DNA from: Streptomyces sp. SID12501
GTDB taxonomy: Bacteria > Actinomycetota > Actinomycetes > Streptomycetales > Streptomycetaceae
DNA length: 64,000 nucleotides
NCBI RefSeq assembly: GCF_010550245.1
Contig: NZ_JAAGLU010000005.1
Coordinates: 124,001-188,000, forward strand
Direction of reading: 5' to 3'
Shown: one piece after another, positions 48,810 to 58,768 of the stretch
Layout: each line of letters starts with the position of its first letter
Numbering within the stretch: position 1 is the first letter of the stretch
The notes under the pieces: generated by a model
Seen by the model: only the letters and a program-made list of their open reading frames with translations
The model's database searches: none
Told to the model about the DNA's origin: nothing
Program-made: the position numbers and the translations under genes

Positions 48810-50426
48810 ATGCAGGAGGCACCGGAGCTCCACAGCGCGGCGGACCCCGCGTCGGAGGCCTGGCGGGCCAACGAGGCGGCTCACCGCGCGCTGGTCGGGG
48901 AACTGCACGGCAAGCTGGCCGCGGCCCGGCTGGGCGGGGGCGAGAAGGCCCGGAACCGGCACACCGCGCGCGGGAAGCTGCTCCCCCGGGAGCGGGTCGA
49001 CCGGCTCCTCGATCCTGGGTCGCCCTTCCTGGAAATCGCCCCCCTGGCCGCCGACGGGATGTACCAGGGGCAGGCGCCGGCCGCCGGTGTCATCGCCGGG
49101 ATCGGGCGGGTCAGCGGGCGTGAGTGCGTGATCGTCGCCAACGACGCCACCGTCAAGGGCGGCACGTACTACCCGATGACCGTCAAGAAGCATCTGCGCG
49201 CGCAGGAGATCGCCCTCGACAACCGGCTCCCGTGCATCTACCTGGTGGACTCCGGGGGTGCCTTCCTGCCCATGCAGGACGAGGTCTTCCCCGACCGTGA
49301 CCACTTCGGGCGGATCTTCTTCAACCAGGCGCGGATGTCCGGCGCCGGCATTCCGCAGATCGCCGCCGTGCTCGGATCGTGCACCGCGGGGGGCGCCTAC
49401 GTGCCCGCCATGAGCGACGAGGCGGTCATCGTCCGCAACCAGGGGACCATCTTCCTGGGCGGTCCCCCGCTGGTGAAGGCCGCCACGGGTGAGGTCGTGA
49501 CCGCCGAGGAGCTGGGCGGAGGGGATGTCCACGCGCGCGTGTCGGGCGTGACCGACCATCTCGCCGAGGACGACGCGCACGCCCTGCGCATCGTCCGCAA
49601 CATCGCCGCGACCCTCCCCGCGCGCGGGCCGCTGCCCTGGGACGTCCAGCAGTCCGTCGAACCCAAGGTCGACCCCCACGGGCTCTACGGCGCCGTGCCA
49701 GTCGACTCCCGCACCCCTTATGACGTACGGGAGATCATCGCGCGCGTGGTCGACGGCTCCCGTTTCTCGGAGTTCAAGGCCGAGTTCGGGCAAACGCTGG
49801 TCACCGGCTTCGCACGCATCCACGGCCACCCGGTCGGGGTCATCGGCAACAACGGCATCCTGTTCTCCGAATCCGCCCAGAAGGGCGCCCACTTCATCGA
49901 GCTGTGCGACCAGCGCGGCATCCCGCTCCTGTTCCTCCAGAACATCTCCGGCTTCATGGTGGGCCGGGACTACGAGGCGGGTGGCATCGCCAAGCACGGC
50001 GCCAAGATGGTCACGGCCGTGGCCTGCACGCGCGTGCCCAAGCTGACGGTTGTGGTCGGCGGGTCGTACGGCGCGGGGAACTACTCGATGTGCGGCCGGG
50101 CGTATTCACCGCGCTTCCTGTGGATGTGGCCCGGCGCCAAGATCTCGGTCATGGGCGGCGAACAGGCCGCGTCCGTCCTCGCGACCGTCAAGCGGGACCA
50201 GCTGGAGTCCCGCGGGGAGTCCTGGCAGGCGGCGGACGAGGACGCGTTCAAGGACCCGATCCGCGCGCAGTACGAGCGCCAGGGCAACGCCTACTACGCG
50301 ACGGCCCGACTCTGGGACGACGGCGTCATCGACCCTCTCGAAACCCGCCAGGTACTGGGACTCGCGCTCACCGCCTGCGCCAACGCGCCACTGGGCGACC
50401 CCCAGTTCGGCGTCTTCCGGATGTGA
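48810..50426 (+). CDS. Acyl-CoA carboxylase beta subunit (methylcrotonyl-CoA type)
   Basis: A 538-residue carboxyltransferase subunit. The crotonase-fold halves are marked by [69 protein letters not shown] and [25 protein letters not shown]. The [12 protein letters not shown] and [14 protein letters not shown] strings are those of methylcrotonyl-CoA rather than propionyl-CoA carboxylases. It moves CO2 from carboxybiotin to 3-methylcrotonyl-CoA in leucine breakdown, in complex with the alpha subunit next door. ATG 48810 (MQEAPELHS) is preferred over the repeat-encoded upstream ATGs. Confidence 0.9.
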   Translation: MQEAPELHSAADPASEAWRANEAAHRALVGELHGKLAAARLGGGEKARNRHTARGKLLPRERVDRLLDPGSPFLEIAPLAADGMYQGQAPAAGVIAGIGRVSGRECVIVANDATVKGGTYYPMTVKKHLRAQEIALDNRLPCIYLVDSGGAFLPMQDEVFPDRDHFGRIFFNQARMSGAGIPQIAAVLGSCTAGGAYVPAMSDEAVIVRNQGTIFLGGPPLVKAATGEVVTAEELGGGDVHARVSGVTDHLAEDDAHALRIVRNIAATLPARGPLPWDVQQSVEPKVDPHGLYGAVPVDSRTPYDVREIIARVVDGSRFSEFKAEFGQTLVTGFARIHGHPVGVIGNNGILFSESAQKGAHFIELCDQRGIPLLFLQNISGFMVGRDYEAGGIAKHGAKMVTAVACTRVPKLTVVVGGSYGAGNYSMCGRAYSPRFLWMWPGAKISVMGGEQAASVLATVKRDQLESRGESWQAADEDAFKDPIRAQYERQGNAYYATARLWDDGVIDPLETRQVLGLALTACANAPLGDPQFGVFRM

Positions 50427-50440
50427 GGGGCTCTAAGACG

Positions 50441-52474
50441 ATGGCTATGAATATTGCTGTGAACATGGCGATGTTCGACACAGTCCTTGTGGCCAACCGG
50501 GGCGAGATCGCCGTACGTGTCATCCGTACGCTGCGCTCCCTCGGTGTGCGCTCGGTCGCCGTGTACTCCGACGCCGACGCGGACGCCCGGCACGTCCGGG
50601 AGGCCGACACGGCGGTACGGATCGGACCGGCGGCAGCGGCGGAGAGCTATCTGTCCGTCCCCCGCATCCTGGAAGCCGCCGCCCGCACCGGCGCACAGGC
50701 GGTGCACCCCGGGTACGGCTTCCTCGCCGAGAACGCGTCCTTCGCGCACGCGTGCACCGAGGCGGGGCTGGCGTTCATCGGCCCCCCGGCGGACGCGATC
50801 TCCCTCATGGGCGACAAGATCCGCGCCAAGGAGACGGTCCGCGCGGCCGGGGTCCCGGTGGTCCCCGGATCGAACGGCAGCGGGCTCACGGACGCCGAAC
50901 TGGCCGACGCGGCACGGGAGATCGGCATGCCGGTGCTGCTCAAGCCCAGCGCGGGCGGGGGCGGCAAGGGCATGCGGCTGGTGCGGGACACCGGGGAGCT
51001 GGCGGAGGAGATCGCCGCCGCGCGGCGCGAGGCCCGCGCCTCCTTCGGTGACGACACGCTCCTCGTCGAACGGTGGGTCGACCGGCCCCGCCACATCGAG
51101 ATCCAGGTCCTGGCCGACGCCCACGGGAACGTCGTGCACCTGGGCGAGCGCGAGTGTTCGCTCCAGCGGCGCCACCAGAAGCTCATCGAAGAGGCGCCCA
51201 GCGTGTTCCTCGACGAGCGGACCCGGGCCGCCATGGGCGAGGCGGCGGTCCAGGCGGCGCGCTCCTGCGGGTACGAGGGCGCGGGCACCGTCGAGTTCAT
51301 CGTCCCGGGCAATGACCCGTCCTCGTACTTCTTCATGGAGATGAACACCCGCCTCCAGGTCGAGCATCCGGTGACGGAGCTGGTCACCGGCCTCGACCTG
51401 GTGGAGTGGCAGCTGCGCGTGGCGGCGGGCGAGCCGCTCGGCTTCGCGCAGGAGGACGTACGGCTGACCGGGCACGCGGTCGAGGCCCGTATCTGCGCGG
51501 AGACGGTTTCCGTGCGGGCGGGTGCGCGCGGGTTCCTGCCGTCCGGCGGCACGGTGCTCGCGCTGCGCGAACCTGCCGGTGACGGCGTACGCACCGACTC
51601 GGGGCTGACCGAGGGCACGGAGGTCGGTTCGCTGTACGACCCGATGCTGTCCAAGGTGATCGCGTACGGCCCCGACCGCCCGACCGCGCTCAGGAAACTC
51701 CGGGCGGCCCTCGCGGAGACGGTCACGCTGGGCGTGCCGACCAACGCGGGGTTCCTGCGCCGACTGCTGGCCCATCCGGCGGTGGTGGCGGGCGAGTTGG
51801 ACACTGGGCTGGTGGAGCGCGAGGTCGACTCCCTCGTACCGGACGGGGTGCCGGAGGAGGTCTACGAGGCGGCGGCGGCCGTACGACTGGAGGCGCTGCG
51901 GCCGAAGGCGACGGAGGGCGGCTGGACGGATCCCTTCTCCGTGCCCAGCGGTTGGCGGCTGGGCAGCATGCCGAAGCCGCTGCCGTTCGAGCTACGAGTG
52001 ACGGGACTTGAACCCGTCACGCACTTCCTGCAAGGCACGCACACGGTCACCGACGACCAGGTGTCCGTGGTCGTCGACGGCGTCCGTCACACCTTCCATC
52101 GCGCCGGCGACTGGCTGGGCCGCGACGGCGACGCCTGGCAGGTGCGCGACCACGACCCGGTGGCGGCCTCCCTCACCGCCACGGGCTCCGCGGGTGCCGG
52201 TTCTCTCACCGCCCCGATGCCCGGCACGGTGACGGTGGTGAAGGTGGCGGTCGGGGACGAAGTGGCCGCCGGTCAGAGCCTGTTGGTGGTCGAGGCGATG
52301 AAGATGGAGCACGTCATCGCCGCCCCGCACGCGGGCACGGTCGCCGAGCTGGACGTCACCCCGGGGACGACGGTCGCCATGGACCAGGTGCTGGCCGTGG
52401 TCACGCCTGCGGAGTCCTTGGCGGAGTCCCCTGCGGAGTCCTTGGTGAAGTCCTCGACAGAGGAGGAGAAATGA
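50441..52474 (+). CDS. Acyl-CoA carboxylase alpha subunit (biotin carboxylase + biotin carrier)
   Basis: A 677-residue alpha chain. The N-terminal biotin carboxylase has [19 protein letters not shown], the ATP-grasp [22 protein letters not shown]-like [13 protein letters not shown] and the [14 protein letters not shown] motif. A linker follows, then a biotinyl domain with EAMKMEH (Lys621 is the biotin site). It charges biotin with CO2 using ATP and bicarbonate. ATG 50441 is chosen for its GAGGGG site; conserved sequence begins at the Met in 50471. The C-terminal [17 protein letters not shown] comes from a 12- to 15-bp tandem repeat. Only 14 bases separate it from the beta gene, and it overlaps the next gene by ATGA. 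Confidence 0.92.
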   Translation: MAMNIAVNMAMFDTVLVANRGEIAVRVIRTLRSLGVRSVAVYSDADADARHVREADTAVRIGPAAAAESYLSVPRILEAAARTGAQAVHPGYGFLAENASFAHACTEAGLAFIGPPADAISLMGDKIRAKETVRAAGVPVVPGSNGSGLTDAELADAAREIGMPVLLKPSAGGGGKGMRLVRDTGELAEEIAAARREARASFGDDTLLVERWVDRPRHIEIQVLADAHGNVVHLGERECSLQRRHQKLIEEAPSVFLDERTRAAMGEAAVQAARSCGYEGAGTVEFIVPGNDPSSYFFMEMNTRLQVEHPVTELVTGLDLVEWQLRVAAGEPLGFAQEDVRLTGHAVEARICAETVSVRAGARGFLPSGGTVLALREPAGDGVRTDSGLTEGTEVGSLYDPMLSKVIAYGPDRPTALRKLRAALAETVTLGVPTNAGFLRRLLAHPAVVAGELDTGLVEREVDSLVPDGVPEEVYEAAAAVRLEALRPKATEGGWTDPFSVPSGWRLGSMPKPLPFELRVTGLEPVTHFLQGTHTVTDDQVSVVVDGVRHTFHRAGDWLGRDGDAWQVRDHDPVAASLTATGSAGAGSLTAPMPGTVTVVKVAVGDEVAAGQSLLVVEAMKMEHVIAAPHAGTVAELDVTPGTTVAMDQVLAVVTPAESLAESPAESLVKSSTEEEK

Positions 52475-53475
52475 CGCTCCCCATGGTCGTACCGGCCCCG
52501 GGTCTGCCCGCGCGGGTCAGGATCCACGAGGTCGGCGCGCGCGACGGACTGCAGAACGAGAAGGTGACCGTGCCGACGGCGGTGAAGGCGGAGTTCGTCC
52601 GCCGACTGGCCACCGCCGGCCTGTCGACGATCGAGGCGACGAGCTTCGTCCACCCCAAGTGGGTGCCCCAACTCGCGGACGCGGAGCAGCTGTTCCCGCT
52701 CGTCCGAGATCTCAGCGAGTTGCGCGATCTGAAGGTGGCGCTCCCGGTCCTGGTGCCGAACCAGCGCGGCCTGGACCGGGCTCTGGCGCTGGGAGCCAGG
52801 CGTGTCGCCGTGTTCGCCAGTGCCACGGAGTCCTTCGCCAAGGCCAACCTCAACCGGACGGTCGACGAGTCGCTCGCGATGTTCGAGCCGGTGGTCCGAC
52901 GGGCGAAGGACGAGGCAGCGCACGTGCGCGGCTATGTGTCGATGTGCTTCGGCGACCCCTGGGAGGGGGCGGTCCCGCTCCACCAGGTGGTACGGGTCTG
53001 CACGGCGCTGCGGGACATGGGCTGCGACGAGCTGAGCCTGGGCGACACGATCGGCGTCGCCACCCCCGGCCACGTCCTGGAGCTGCTCGCCGCCCTCAAC
53101 GAACAGGGCGTGCCGACGAACGTGCTGGGCGTGCACTTCCACGACACCTACGGCCAGGCACTCGCCAACACCCTGGCCGCGCTCCAGCACGGCGTCACCA
53201 CCGTGGACGCGTCAGCGGGCGGCCTCGGCGGCTGCCCGTTCGCCAAATCCGCGACCGGCAACCTGGCCACCGAGGACCTGGTGTGGATGCTCCAGGGCCT
53301 CGGCATCGAGACCGGGGTCGACCTCGCCGGCCTCCTCGCCACCAGCACGTGGATGGCAGCCCAGTTGGGCCGGCCCAGCCCGTCCCGCACCGTACGAGCC
53401 CTGTCCCACAAGGATTCGCAGGACTCACAGGACTCGCAGCCCTCACAGATCTCACAGGATTCCCAGGAGCAGTGA
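52471..53475 (+). CDS. Hydroxymethylglutaryl-CoA lyase
   Basis: A 334-residue DRE-TIM metallolyase. [16 protein letters not shown] at the N-terminus holds the Asp/Arg pair, [13 protein letters not shown] the metal-binding His pair, and [14 protein letters not shown] the family signature with its catalytic Cys. It splits HMG-CoA to acetyl-CoA and acetoacetate, the last step of leucine degradation. The ATG overlaps the alpha-subunit stop (ATGA) behind GAGGAGGAG. The tail ([18 protein letters not shown]) is a 9-bp tandem repeat beyond the usual family end. Confidence 0.94.
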   Translation: MTLPMVVPAPGLPARVRIHEVGARDGLQNEKVTVPTAVKAEFVRRLATAGLSTIEATSFVHPKWVPQLADAEQLFPLVRDLSELRDLKVALPVLVPNQRGLDRALALGARRVAVFASATESFAKANLNRTVDESLAMFEPVVRRAKDEAAHVRGYVSMCFGDPWEGAVPLHQVVRVCTALRDMGCDELSLGDTIGVATPGHVLELLAALNEQGVPTNVLGVHFHDTYGQALANTLAALQHGVTTVDASAGGLGGCPFAKSATGNLATEDLVWMLQGLGIETGVDLAGLLATSTWMAAQLGRPSPSRTVRALSHKDSQDSQDSQPSQISQDSQEQ

Positions 53476-53481
53476 AGGACC

Positions 53482-54654
53482 ATGGACCACAAGCTCTCCC
53501 CTGAACTGGAAGAACTCCGGCGTACGGTCGAGCAGTTCGCGCACGACGTCGTGGCCCCGAAGATCGGCGACTTCTACGAGCGGCACGAGTTCCCGTACGA
53601 GATCGTCCGCGAGATGGGCAGGATGGGCCTGTTCGGGCTGCCGTTCTCCGAGGAGTACGGCGGTATGGGCGGCGACTATCTGGCGCTGGGCATCGCGCTG
53701 GAGGAACTGGCGCGGGTCGACTCGTCGGTGGCGATCACGCTGGAGGCCGGGGTCTCGCTGGGCGCGATGCCCATCCACCTGTTCGGCACGGAGGAGCAGA
53801 AGCGGGAGTGGCTTCCGCGGCTGTGCGCCGGCGAGATCCTGGGCGCGTTCGGCCTGACGGAACCGGACGGCGGCTCGGACGCGGGCGCGACCCGCACGAC
53901 GGCCCGGCTGGACCCCGACACCGATGAGTGGGTGATCAACGGTACGAAGTGCTTCATCACCAACTCGGGTACGGACATCACGGGCTTCGTGACGGTGACG
54001 GCGGTGACGGGCCGCAAGCCGGACGGCAGGCCGCTCATCTCCGCGATCCTGGTCCCGTCCGGAACGCCGGGCTTCACGGTGGCGGCGCCCTACTCGAAGG
54101 TCGGCTGGAACGCCTCGGACACCCGGGAGTTGTCGTTCTCGGACGTACGCGTCCCAGCGGCGAACCTGATCGGCGAGGAGGGGCGCGGCTACGCCCAGTT
54201 CCTTCGCATCCTCGACGAGGGGCGTATCGCGATCGCCGCGCTGGCGACCGGACTTGCCCAGGGCTGCGTGGACGAGTCGGTGAAATACGCCAAGGAACGG
54301 CATGCGTTCGGGCGTCCGATCGGCGCGAACCAGGCCATCCAGTTCAAGATCGCGGACATGGAGATGAAGGCCCATACGTCCCGCCTGGCCTGGCGGGACG
54401 CGGCCTCCCGGCTGGTGGCAGGGGACCCCTTCAAGAAGGAAGCGGCCCTGGCCAAGCTGTACTCGTCGACGATCGCGGTGGACAACGCCCGCGACGCGAC
54501 CCAGATCCACGGCGGCTACGGCTTCATGAACGAGTACCCGGTGGCCCGGATGTGGCGCGACTCGAAGATCCTGGAGATCGGGGAGGGCACGAGTGAGGTC
54601 CAACGGATGCTCATCGCGCGGGAGTTGGGGCTGGGGATGGAGATGGCGGGCTGA
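53482..54654 (+). CDS. Acyl-CoA dehydrogenase (isovaleryl-CoA type)
   Basis: A 390-residue acyl-CoA dehydrogenase, last gene of the operon. GLTEPDGGSDAGATRT, FITNSGTDITGF and IHGGYGFMNEYPVARMWRDSKILEIGEGTSEVQ are the family signatures. Context with methylcrotonyl-CoA carboxylase and HMG-CoA lyase points to isovaleryl-CoA dehydrogenase, the first dedicated step of leucine breakdown; substrate residues were not checked against a structure. It starts six bases after the lyase stop behind AGGA, and its last 44 bases overlap the converging heme oxygenase gene. Confidence 0.92.
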   Translation: MDHKLSPELEELRRTVEQFAHDVVAPKIGDFYERHEFPYEIVREMGRMGLFGLPFSEEYGGMGGDYLALGIALEELARVDSSVAITLEAGVSLGAMPIHLFGTEEQKREWLPRLCAGEILGAFGLTEPDGGSDAGATRTTARLDPDTDEWVINGTKCFITNSGTDITGFVTVTAVTGRKPDGRPLISAILVPSGTPGFTVAAPYSKVGWNASDTRELSFSDVRVPAANLIGEEGRGYAQFLRILDEGRIAIAALATGLAQGCVDESVKYAKERHAFGRPIGANQAIQFKIADMEMKAHTSRLAWRDAASRLVAGDPFKKEAALAKLYSSTIAVDNARDATQIHGGYGFMNEYPVARMWRDSKILEIGEGTSEVQRMLIARELGLGMEMAG

Positions 54655-55285
54655 GACCCACGGAGAGGGCCCCGGTGATCGCGGCGGTGTGCCGGTAGGC
54701 GACGCGGGCCGCCTCGACGACCTGTTCCTGTACCTCGGGGTCGGGTAGGGCCTGGTTCATCCGGGCGGTGAGGCGGGCCCAGCGGGCGCGGTCGCCGCTG
54801 GTGTAGTAGGCGACGCCCTCCGTGCCGGGAAGGCTGTAGGCGGCGGTGACGTACGGGTGCAGGAAGAGGGCGCCGAGCGTCGAGCCCTCCATGACGTAGA
54901 GGTACCCCATGAGCGCTGTGAGGTCGGACTCCTGGGCCCGCAGCCGTATCTCCGCCGCGAACGCTTCCGCTTCCTCGGCGGCCCAGGGGCCGGGCGCGGT
55001 GCCGAGGTTCGCGAAGTAGGCCAAGTCGTGCTCGATGAAGGGGAGTTTGCCGAGGTCCGCCGACCACACGGGGTCGGCGGAGGGGTCCGTGACGCGGGAG
55101 AGCTCACCTTCGAGGGCGGTCAACACCACCCGATAGGCGGCGAGTTGGCCGACGTACCGCTCGACGGGAAGTGTCCCGGCGATCATCGCGCTCGCGAAGG
55201 GCGTGGCCTCCAGCGCGTCATGCCAGTCGCGGGTGCTCGTACGCAGCCGCTCAACCAGCGTGGCCGGGACCGGGGCCGCCGTCAC
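54611..55285 (-). CDS. Heme oxygenase (biliverdin-producing type)
   Basis: A 224-residue heme oxygenase. The proximal heme His is His22 in TRDWHDALEATPF; the distal helix MGYLYVMEGSTLGALFL carries the glycines that lie over heme. Product would be biliverdin, CO and iron from heme, if activity is as in the family. The GTG at 55285 is inside the GTGA that ends the polyprenyl synthetase gene, so the pair is translationally coupled, an unusual combination. A Ser/Pro-rich tail of about 15 residues overlaps the 3' end of the acyl-CoA dehydrogenase gene on the other strand. Confidence 0.87.
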   Translation of the reverse strand: MTAAPVPATLVERLRTSTRDWHDALEATPFASAMIAGTLPVERYVGQLAAYRVVLTALEGELSRVTDPSADPVWSADLGKLPFIEHDLAYFANLGTAPGPWAAEEAEAFAAEIRLRAQESDLTALMGYLYVMEGSTLGALFLHPYVTAAYSLPGTEGVAYYTSGDRARWARLTARMNQALPDPEVQEQVVEAARVAYRHTAAITGALSVGLSPPSPSPAPTPAR

Positions 55286-56457
55286 GCGCCGCTCCGCTGC
55301 TGAAGCGTCTCGAGGAGACGGTCGATGAGGTGGCCCTTGCGTTCGATGGTGAGGTCGAAGTAGGCGGCGCTGCGGTCGGACCGGCACACGCGGTACACAC
55401 TCTCCTTGGCGTCGCGCTTCAGCTGGACAGCCTCGGCGCCGAGCGCGAGGAGCGTCGGCTGCAGCTTCGGATGCCCGAGGACGTAGGCCTTGAGCCGCTC
55501 CCCCGAGAGTGACGGTTGGGACGACTCCGGGTCGAGCAGTTCGAGGAAGACCCGGTTGCTGAGCCCGTCGTAGTCCTCGTGGATCCTGCCCCCGCCGAAC
55601 TCGGGTACGAAGTCGGTGAGGTCGTTGAACAGCTGGCTGGCCAGGCCGAGTTGGCGCATGGCGGCGTCCAGGACGTACTGCTCGTCGTCGACGACGCGAA
55701 GACCCGCGAGGGCCGAGTCGAGCGGCATCCGGAAGAGCGTGCCGGTCTTGAGGGCGGCCAGTGACTCCCAGTAGGCCACGCGCTCTTCGACGGGCGCGGC
55801 CAGCAACTCGGCGCGGGTCTCGGCCGTACGCGTGGACAGGTCGACGGCCTGCCCGGTGAAGCCGCTCTCGACGGCTCGCGCGAGGCTTTCCACGACAGCC
55901 GGGTCGGCCGCGTGCCGCAGGACGGCCGCGATCAGCCAGGAACCGGTGTTGAGTGCGAGCGGCACACCATGGGTGACGTGGAGCGCGGGTTCGCCGTAGC
56001 GGACGTCGCTGCCGTCCTGGATGTCGTCGATCGCGACGAAGGCCTTCAACATGACCCGCACGGCCACGGCGGCCCGCCGAACGACGGCCAGGTCGGCGGC
56101 GGAGTCCCCGCCACCACCATCGTTCCCCAACTCGTCGGGGAAGCCCCGATAATTCCGATAGGCCCAGTACACCATCGACGGCCGCAGCGGAGCCCGGTTG
56201 CCGCCGGGCGCCCCGGCGGTCGGGGGCAGCGCCTCCTGGCCCACCTTCGACCCGACGGCATCGGCGACGGGTTCGTAGAGGGAGCGCCGCAGGGCGGACT
56301 CGTACACGGACTGCGAGGCGACCGCCCCAGGAGCGGTCAGCGAAGCGAGAAACTCGGCCAGATCGTCCTCCAGCAGAGCCGCGTCACCCCGCACCACCGC
56401 CTCTACCGCGTCCACCGCTTCCCCAGCCGCTTCAGCGACCCTCTCCGTGGCACCCAT
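55282..56457 (-). CDS. Polyprenyl (isoprenyl diphosphate) synthetase family protein
   Basis: A 391-residue all-helical prenyl synthase-like protein. The first Asp-rich motif is FVAIDDIQDGSD (Asp144-Asp148) with the expected Arg downstream at VRYGEPALHVTHGV. The second motif is altered to NDLTD (278-282, Asn for the first Asp). The KTGTLFRMP block, usual for GGPP-type enzymes, is present. It should make an allylic diphosphate or have drifted to another terpenoid role. ATG 56457 is chosen; the ORF could begin at 56595 with a poor extension. It is co-translated with heme oxygenase. The N-terminal 80 residues and C-terminal 70 are longer than usual. Confidence 0.82.
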   Translation of the reverse strand: MGATERVAEAAGEAVDAVEAVVRGDAALLEDDLAEFLASLTAPGAVASQSVYESALRRSLYEPVADAVGSKVGQEALPPTAGAPGGNRAPLRPSMVYWAYRNYRGFPDELGNDGGGGDSAADLAVVRRAAVAVRVMLKAFVAIDDIQDGSDVRYGEPALHVTHGVPLALNTGSWLIAAVLRHAADPAVVESLARAVESGFTGQAVDLSTRTAETRAELLAAPVEERVAYWESLAALKTGTLFRMPLDSALAGLRVVDDEQYVLDAAMRQLGLASQLFNDLTDFVPEFGGGRIHEDYDGLSNRVFLELLDPESSQPSLSGERLKAYVLGHPKLQPTLLALGAEAVQLKRDAKESVYRVCRSDRSAAYFDLTIERKGHLIDRLLETLQQRSGA

Positions 56458-56657
56458 ACCCGCCCCAGCCTCCACTTCCGGCTCCCGCCCCGACCCCTGT
56501 CGACACGCAGAAGCGTGATCGCAACTGGCATATTTCGCAAGGGAGTTCGAGGACAGCACGGTAGCCGATATGGCGAAATCCGGCCTCCAAGACATCGCTT
56601 CTGATACTGGTTGGCCTGCCTACTGGCGCGCCCAGGTGTCCTGCTACAACAGCAGCC

Positions 56658-57068
56658 ATGACCCTGAGATTCACTGCACGCGCAGTAGCGGCAGAGGTCG
56701 ACCTCGACAACGACGTGATGCGGGCGGGCGTCGCCGAGGACGAGGCCGGCGAGGGGTTCTTCCTGCTGTTCATGAGCAACATCGGCGAACCGTCCCGTCA
56801 GAACATGTCACTCGGGCTCGACAGTCACTGTGTCGTGACGCAATCCCATGGAACGGCCTATGGCTGCGTCCGGGCGGTCACGTTGTCGGGCGGGCGACTC
56901 ACGGTGTCGCTGGATCCCGCCTCGCTGGACGAACTGGGACTGGACGACCCCGAGATCGAGGCAGAACTCGACGTGCCGGACGAGGACATCGAGCGGATGA
57001 GGGCGGTACTCGCCCAGGTGCTGGCGTTCGGGCGGGCAGACTCCCGTCCTCGGTACGTTGGCCTATAG
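56658..57068 (+). CDS. Imm10-family immunity protein
   Basis: A 136-residue acidic protein, MTLRFTARAVAAEVDLDNDVMRAGVAEDE through FFLLFMSNIGEPSRQNMSLGLDSHCVVT, QSHGTAYGCVRAVTLSGGRLTVSLDPASL and LDDPEIEAELDVPDEDIERMR. This is the pattern of Imm10 immunity proteins, which protect against polymorphic toxins. No toxin gene adjoins it now; a 36-bp Rhs scrap lies 98 bases downstream. It may be an orphan immunity gene that guards against siblings. The ATG has only a weak ribosome site. Confidence 0.72.
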   Translation: MTLRFTARAVAAEVDLDNDVMRAGVAEDEAGEGFFLLFMSNIGEPSRQNMSLGLDSHCVVTQSHGTAYGCVRAVTLSGGRLTVSLDPASLDELGLDDPEIEAELDVPDEDIERMRAVLAQVLAFGRADSRPRYVGL

Positions 57069-57165
57069 TCGCGCGCCCCTGGCTGCAGCCACCTGTGGTC
57101 GATGAGGGATGAGGATGGCAGCCATGCCGACAAGGGCGAGGAAATACTCGGACGTCGAGCGAGCA

Positions 57166-57201
57166 CCGGTGTAGTAGTTGGGCCCAGAACTTCGCCGTCG
57201 A
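57166..57201 (-). pseudogene. 36-bp scrap of an Rhs core gene
   Basis: The minus strand encodes STAKFWAQ and matches 61002-61039 inside the Rhs gene (STAKFWAQRYYTGA) at nearly every base, except for a 2-base gap and a few mismatches. It marks a former Rhs gene or a recombination between Rhs copies. Confidence 0.7.
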
Positions 57202-57230
57202 CAAGTTACCCCTGTTTCCTGGCAGGCCTG

Positions 57231-57671
57231 CTACGCCGCAGCAAGGTCACCCCACACGTACTTGCCCTTGATGCCACCCCTGCTCAGCGGCTGCCAGCCC
57301 CACAGGTCGGCACAGGAACTGACCAGAGCCAGACCGCGCCCCTCCTCCAGATACGTGAGCTGCGTCAACACCTCTACCGAGGGCGGCGGCATGGGCGGTT
57401 CGGGATCGGTGTCCCACGCTCCGACGCGCAGGAAGCCGTCGCGCATCCGCAGGCGCAAAGCGACGGGGCCCTTGGTGTGGCGTACGGCATTGCTGACCAA
57501 CTCCGTCGCCAGGAGTTCGGCAACGTCGGCGAGGCGGATCAGTCCGTGCATCGTGAGGATGAGTCGGACGGTGCGGCGACAGACGGTCACAGCGCGGAGG
57601 TCGTGCGGGATGTGGAGGACGTATTCCCAGGGCTCGTTCCCGGCGGGGACGGTTCCTTCAGTTTCCGACAT
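57231..57671 (-). CDS. RsbW-like ATP-binding (GHKL) regulator
   Basis: A 146-residue HATPase_c protein of the anti-sigma/serine kinase type. The N box is LATELVSNAVRHTKGPV and the G box RGLALVSSCADLWGW; the region between (LRMRDGFLRVGAWDTDPEPP) holds the G1-like Asp. Such proteins in Streptomyces are numerous and mostly unassigned; they bind an anti-anti-sigma or a DUF397/HTH partner. ATG 57671 follows AAGGAG. It diverges from the Scr1-like HTH gene with an inverted repeat between them, an arrangement common for these three gene types. Confidence 0.85.
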   Translation of the reverse strand: MSETEGTVPAGNEPWEYVLHIPHDLRAVTVCRRTVRLILTMHGLIRLADVAELLATELVSNAVRHTKGPVALRLRMRDGFLRVGAWDTDPEPPMPPPSVEVLTQLTYLEEGRGLALVSSCADLWGWQPLSRGGIKGKYVWGDLAAA

Positions 57672-57816
57672 GCGTGAACTCCTTGTAGCAGGAAGTGGAG
57701 TTGGCTGGTCGCTGAGGGTGCGGGCGGTGGCCGTGCCGCAGCCGTCATGGCAGGACGGAGTGGTGCGCTTCCGGGGTCCCGGCAGTTTCGCAGCGTGTGC
57801 GTCGCGAGACCAACCG

Positions 57817-57854
57817 TAGTGCAAAAATTTTTCCTCGCGCAAGCTGTTGCACTA
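57817..57854. promoter_or_regulatory. Inverted repeat in divergent HTH/ATPase promoter
   Basis: TAGTGCAA (57817-57824) and TTGCACTA (57847-57854) are exact inverted copies 22 bases apart in an AT-rich stretch. The position between the two starts suits autoregulation by the HTH protein. Confidence 0.55.
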
Positions 57855-57906
57855 ACCTGGCACCCGAACGTGGTGCAGTGACAGGCGAGTTCAGACCGGA
57901 GGGCAC

Positions 57907-58758
57907 ATGGCACCGAGGAGCCGACCGACCGCACGGCAGGTGCGCCTAGGCACGGAACTGCGCAGGATGCGGGAAGCCGCCGGACTGAAGGCCCGAGAAG
58001 CGGCGGAGCTGCTCAGTTCGACTTCGGCCCAGATGAGCCAGGTGGAGGCCGGCCTGGCCGGAGCGAGCGAGGAGCGCGTACGCCGCCTGGCCGCTCACTA
58101 CGCGTGCGCCGACGATGCCCTGATCGACGCGCTGGTGGCGATGGTCACCGACCGTACGCAGGGCTGGTGGGAGGAGTTCCAAGGCCTCCTACCGCCGGTC
58201 TTCTCTGATGTCGCCGAGTTGGAACATCACGCGACATTCCTTCACGAAGTCGTCATTACCCACGTACCGGGCTTGTTGCAGACCCCGGACTACGCCCGCG
58301 CAGTCTTCGGATACATGGTCCCGCAGTTGCCCGAGAGCGAGTTGACTCCGCGAGTCCAGCACCGGATGAACCGGCGAGCCGTCATCGAACGCGACCCCCC
58401 GGTCCCGTACCGGACCGTCGTCCACGAAGCCGCCCTGCGCATCCGTGTGGCCGACCGCAAGGTGATGTTGGCCCAACTCCAGGAGATCATGGGCGAGATG
58501 GAGCGGGGCCACGCCACCGTGCGCGTCATCCCCTTCGACACCGACGGGTTCGCCGGAGCGAGCGCCGCCATGATGCATCTGGGCGGCCCGCTCCCCCGCC
58601 TGGACACGGTGCTTCGCGACTCACCCAACGGCACGGCGTTCCTGGATGCCGAGTCCCAACTGGACCGATTTCGAACGCTCTTCCGTAAGGTGGAGGAGGC
58701 AGCGCTAGACCCCGCACAGTCGCGGGACTTCATCCACCGTTTGGCGAAGGAACTGTGA
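57907..58758 (+). CDS. XRE-family regulator, Scr1/DUF5753 type
   Basis: A 283-residue protein with an N-terminal XRE HTH (VRLGTELRRMREAAGLKAREAAELLSSTSAQMSQVEAG) and a DUF5753 C-terminal domain (LHEVVITHVPGLLQTPDYARAVFG, RTVVHEAALRIRV, RVIPFDTDGFAGASAA). These regulators pair with DUF397 proteins in Streptomyces (the Scr1/Scr2 type) and affect development and antibiotic production in some hosts. Here the DUF397 partner is directly downstream, 10 bases after the stop. GGAGGG precedes the ATG by three bases. Confidence 0.9.
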   Translation: MAPRSRPTARQVRLGTELRRMREAAGLKAREAAELLSSTSAQMSQVEAGLAGASEERVRRLAAHYACADDALIDALVAMVTDRTQGWWEEFQGLLPPVFSDVAELEHHATFLHEVVITHVPGLLQTPDYARAVFGYMVPQLPESELTPRVQHRMNRRAVIERDPPVPYRTVVHEAALRIRVADRKVMLAQLQEIMGEMERGHATVRVIPFDTDGFAGASAAMMHLGGPLPRLDTVLRDSPNGTAFLDAESQLDRFRTLFRKVEEAALDPAQSRDFIHRLAKEL

Positions 58759-58768
58759 GGCACCACGC

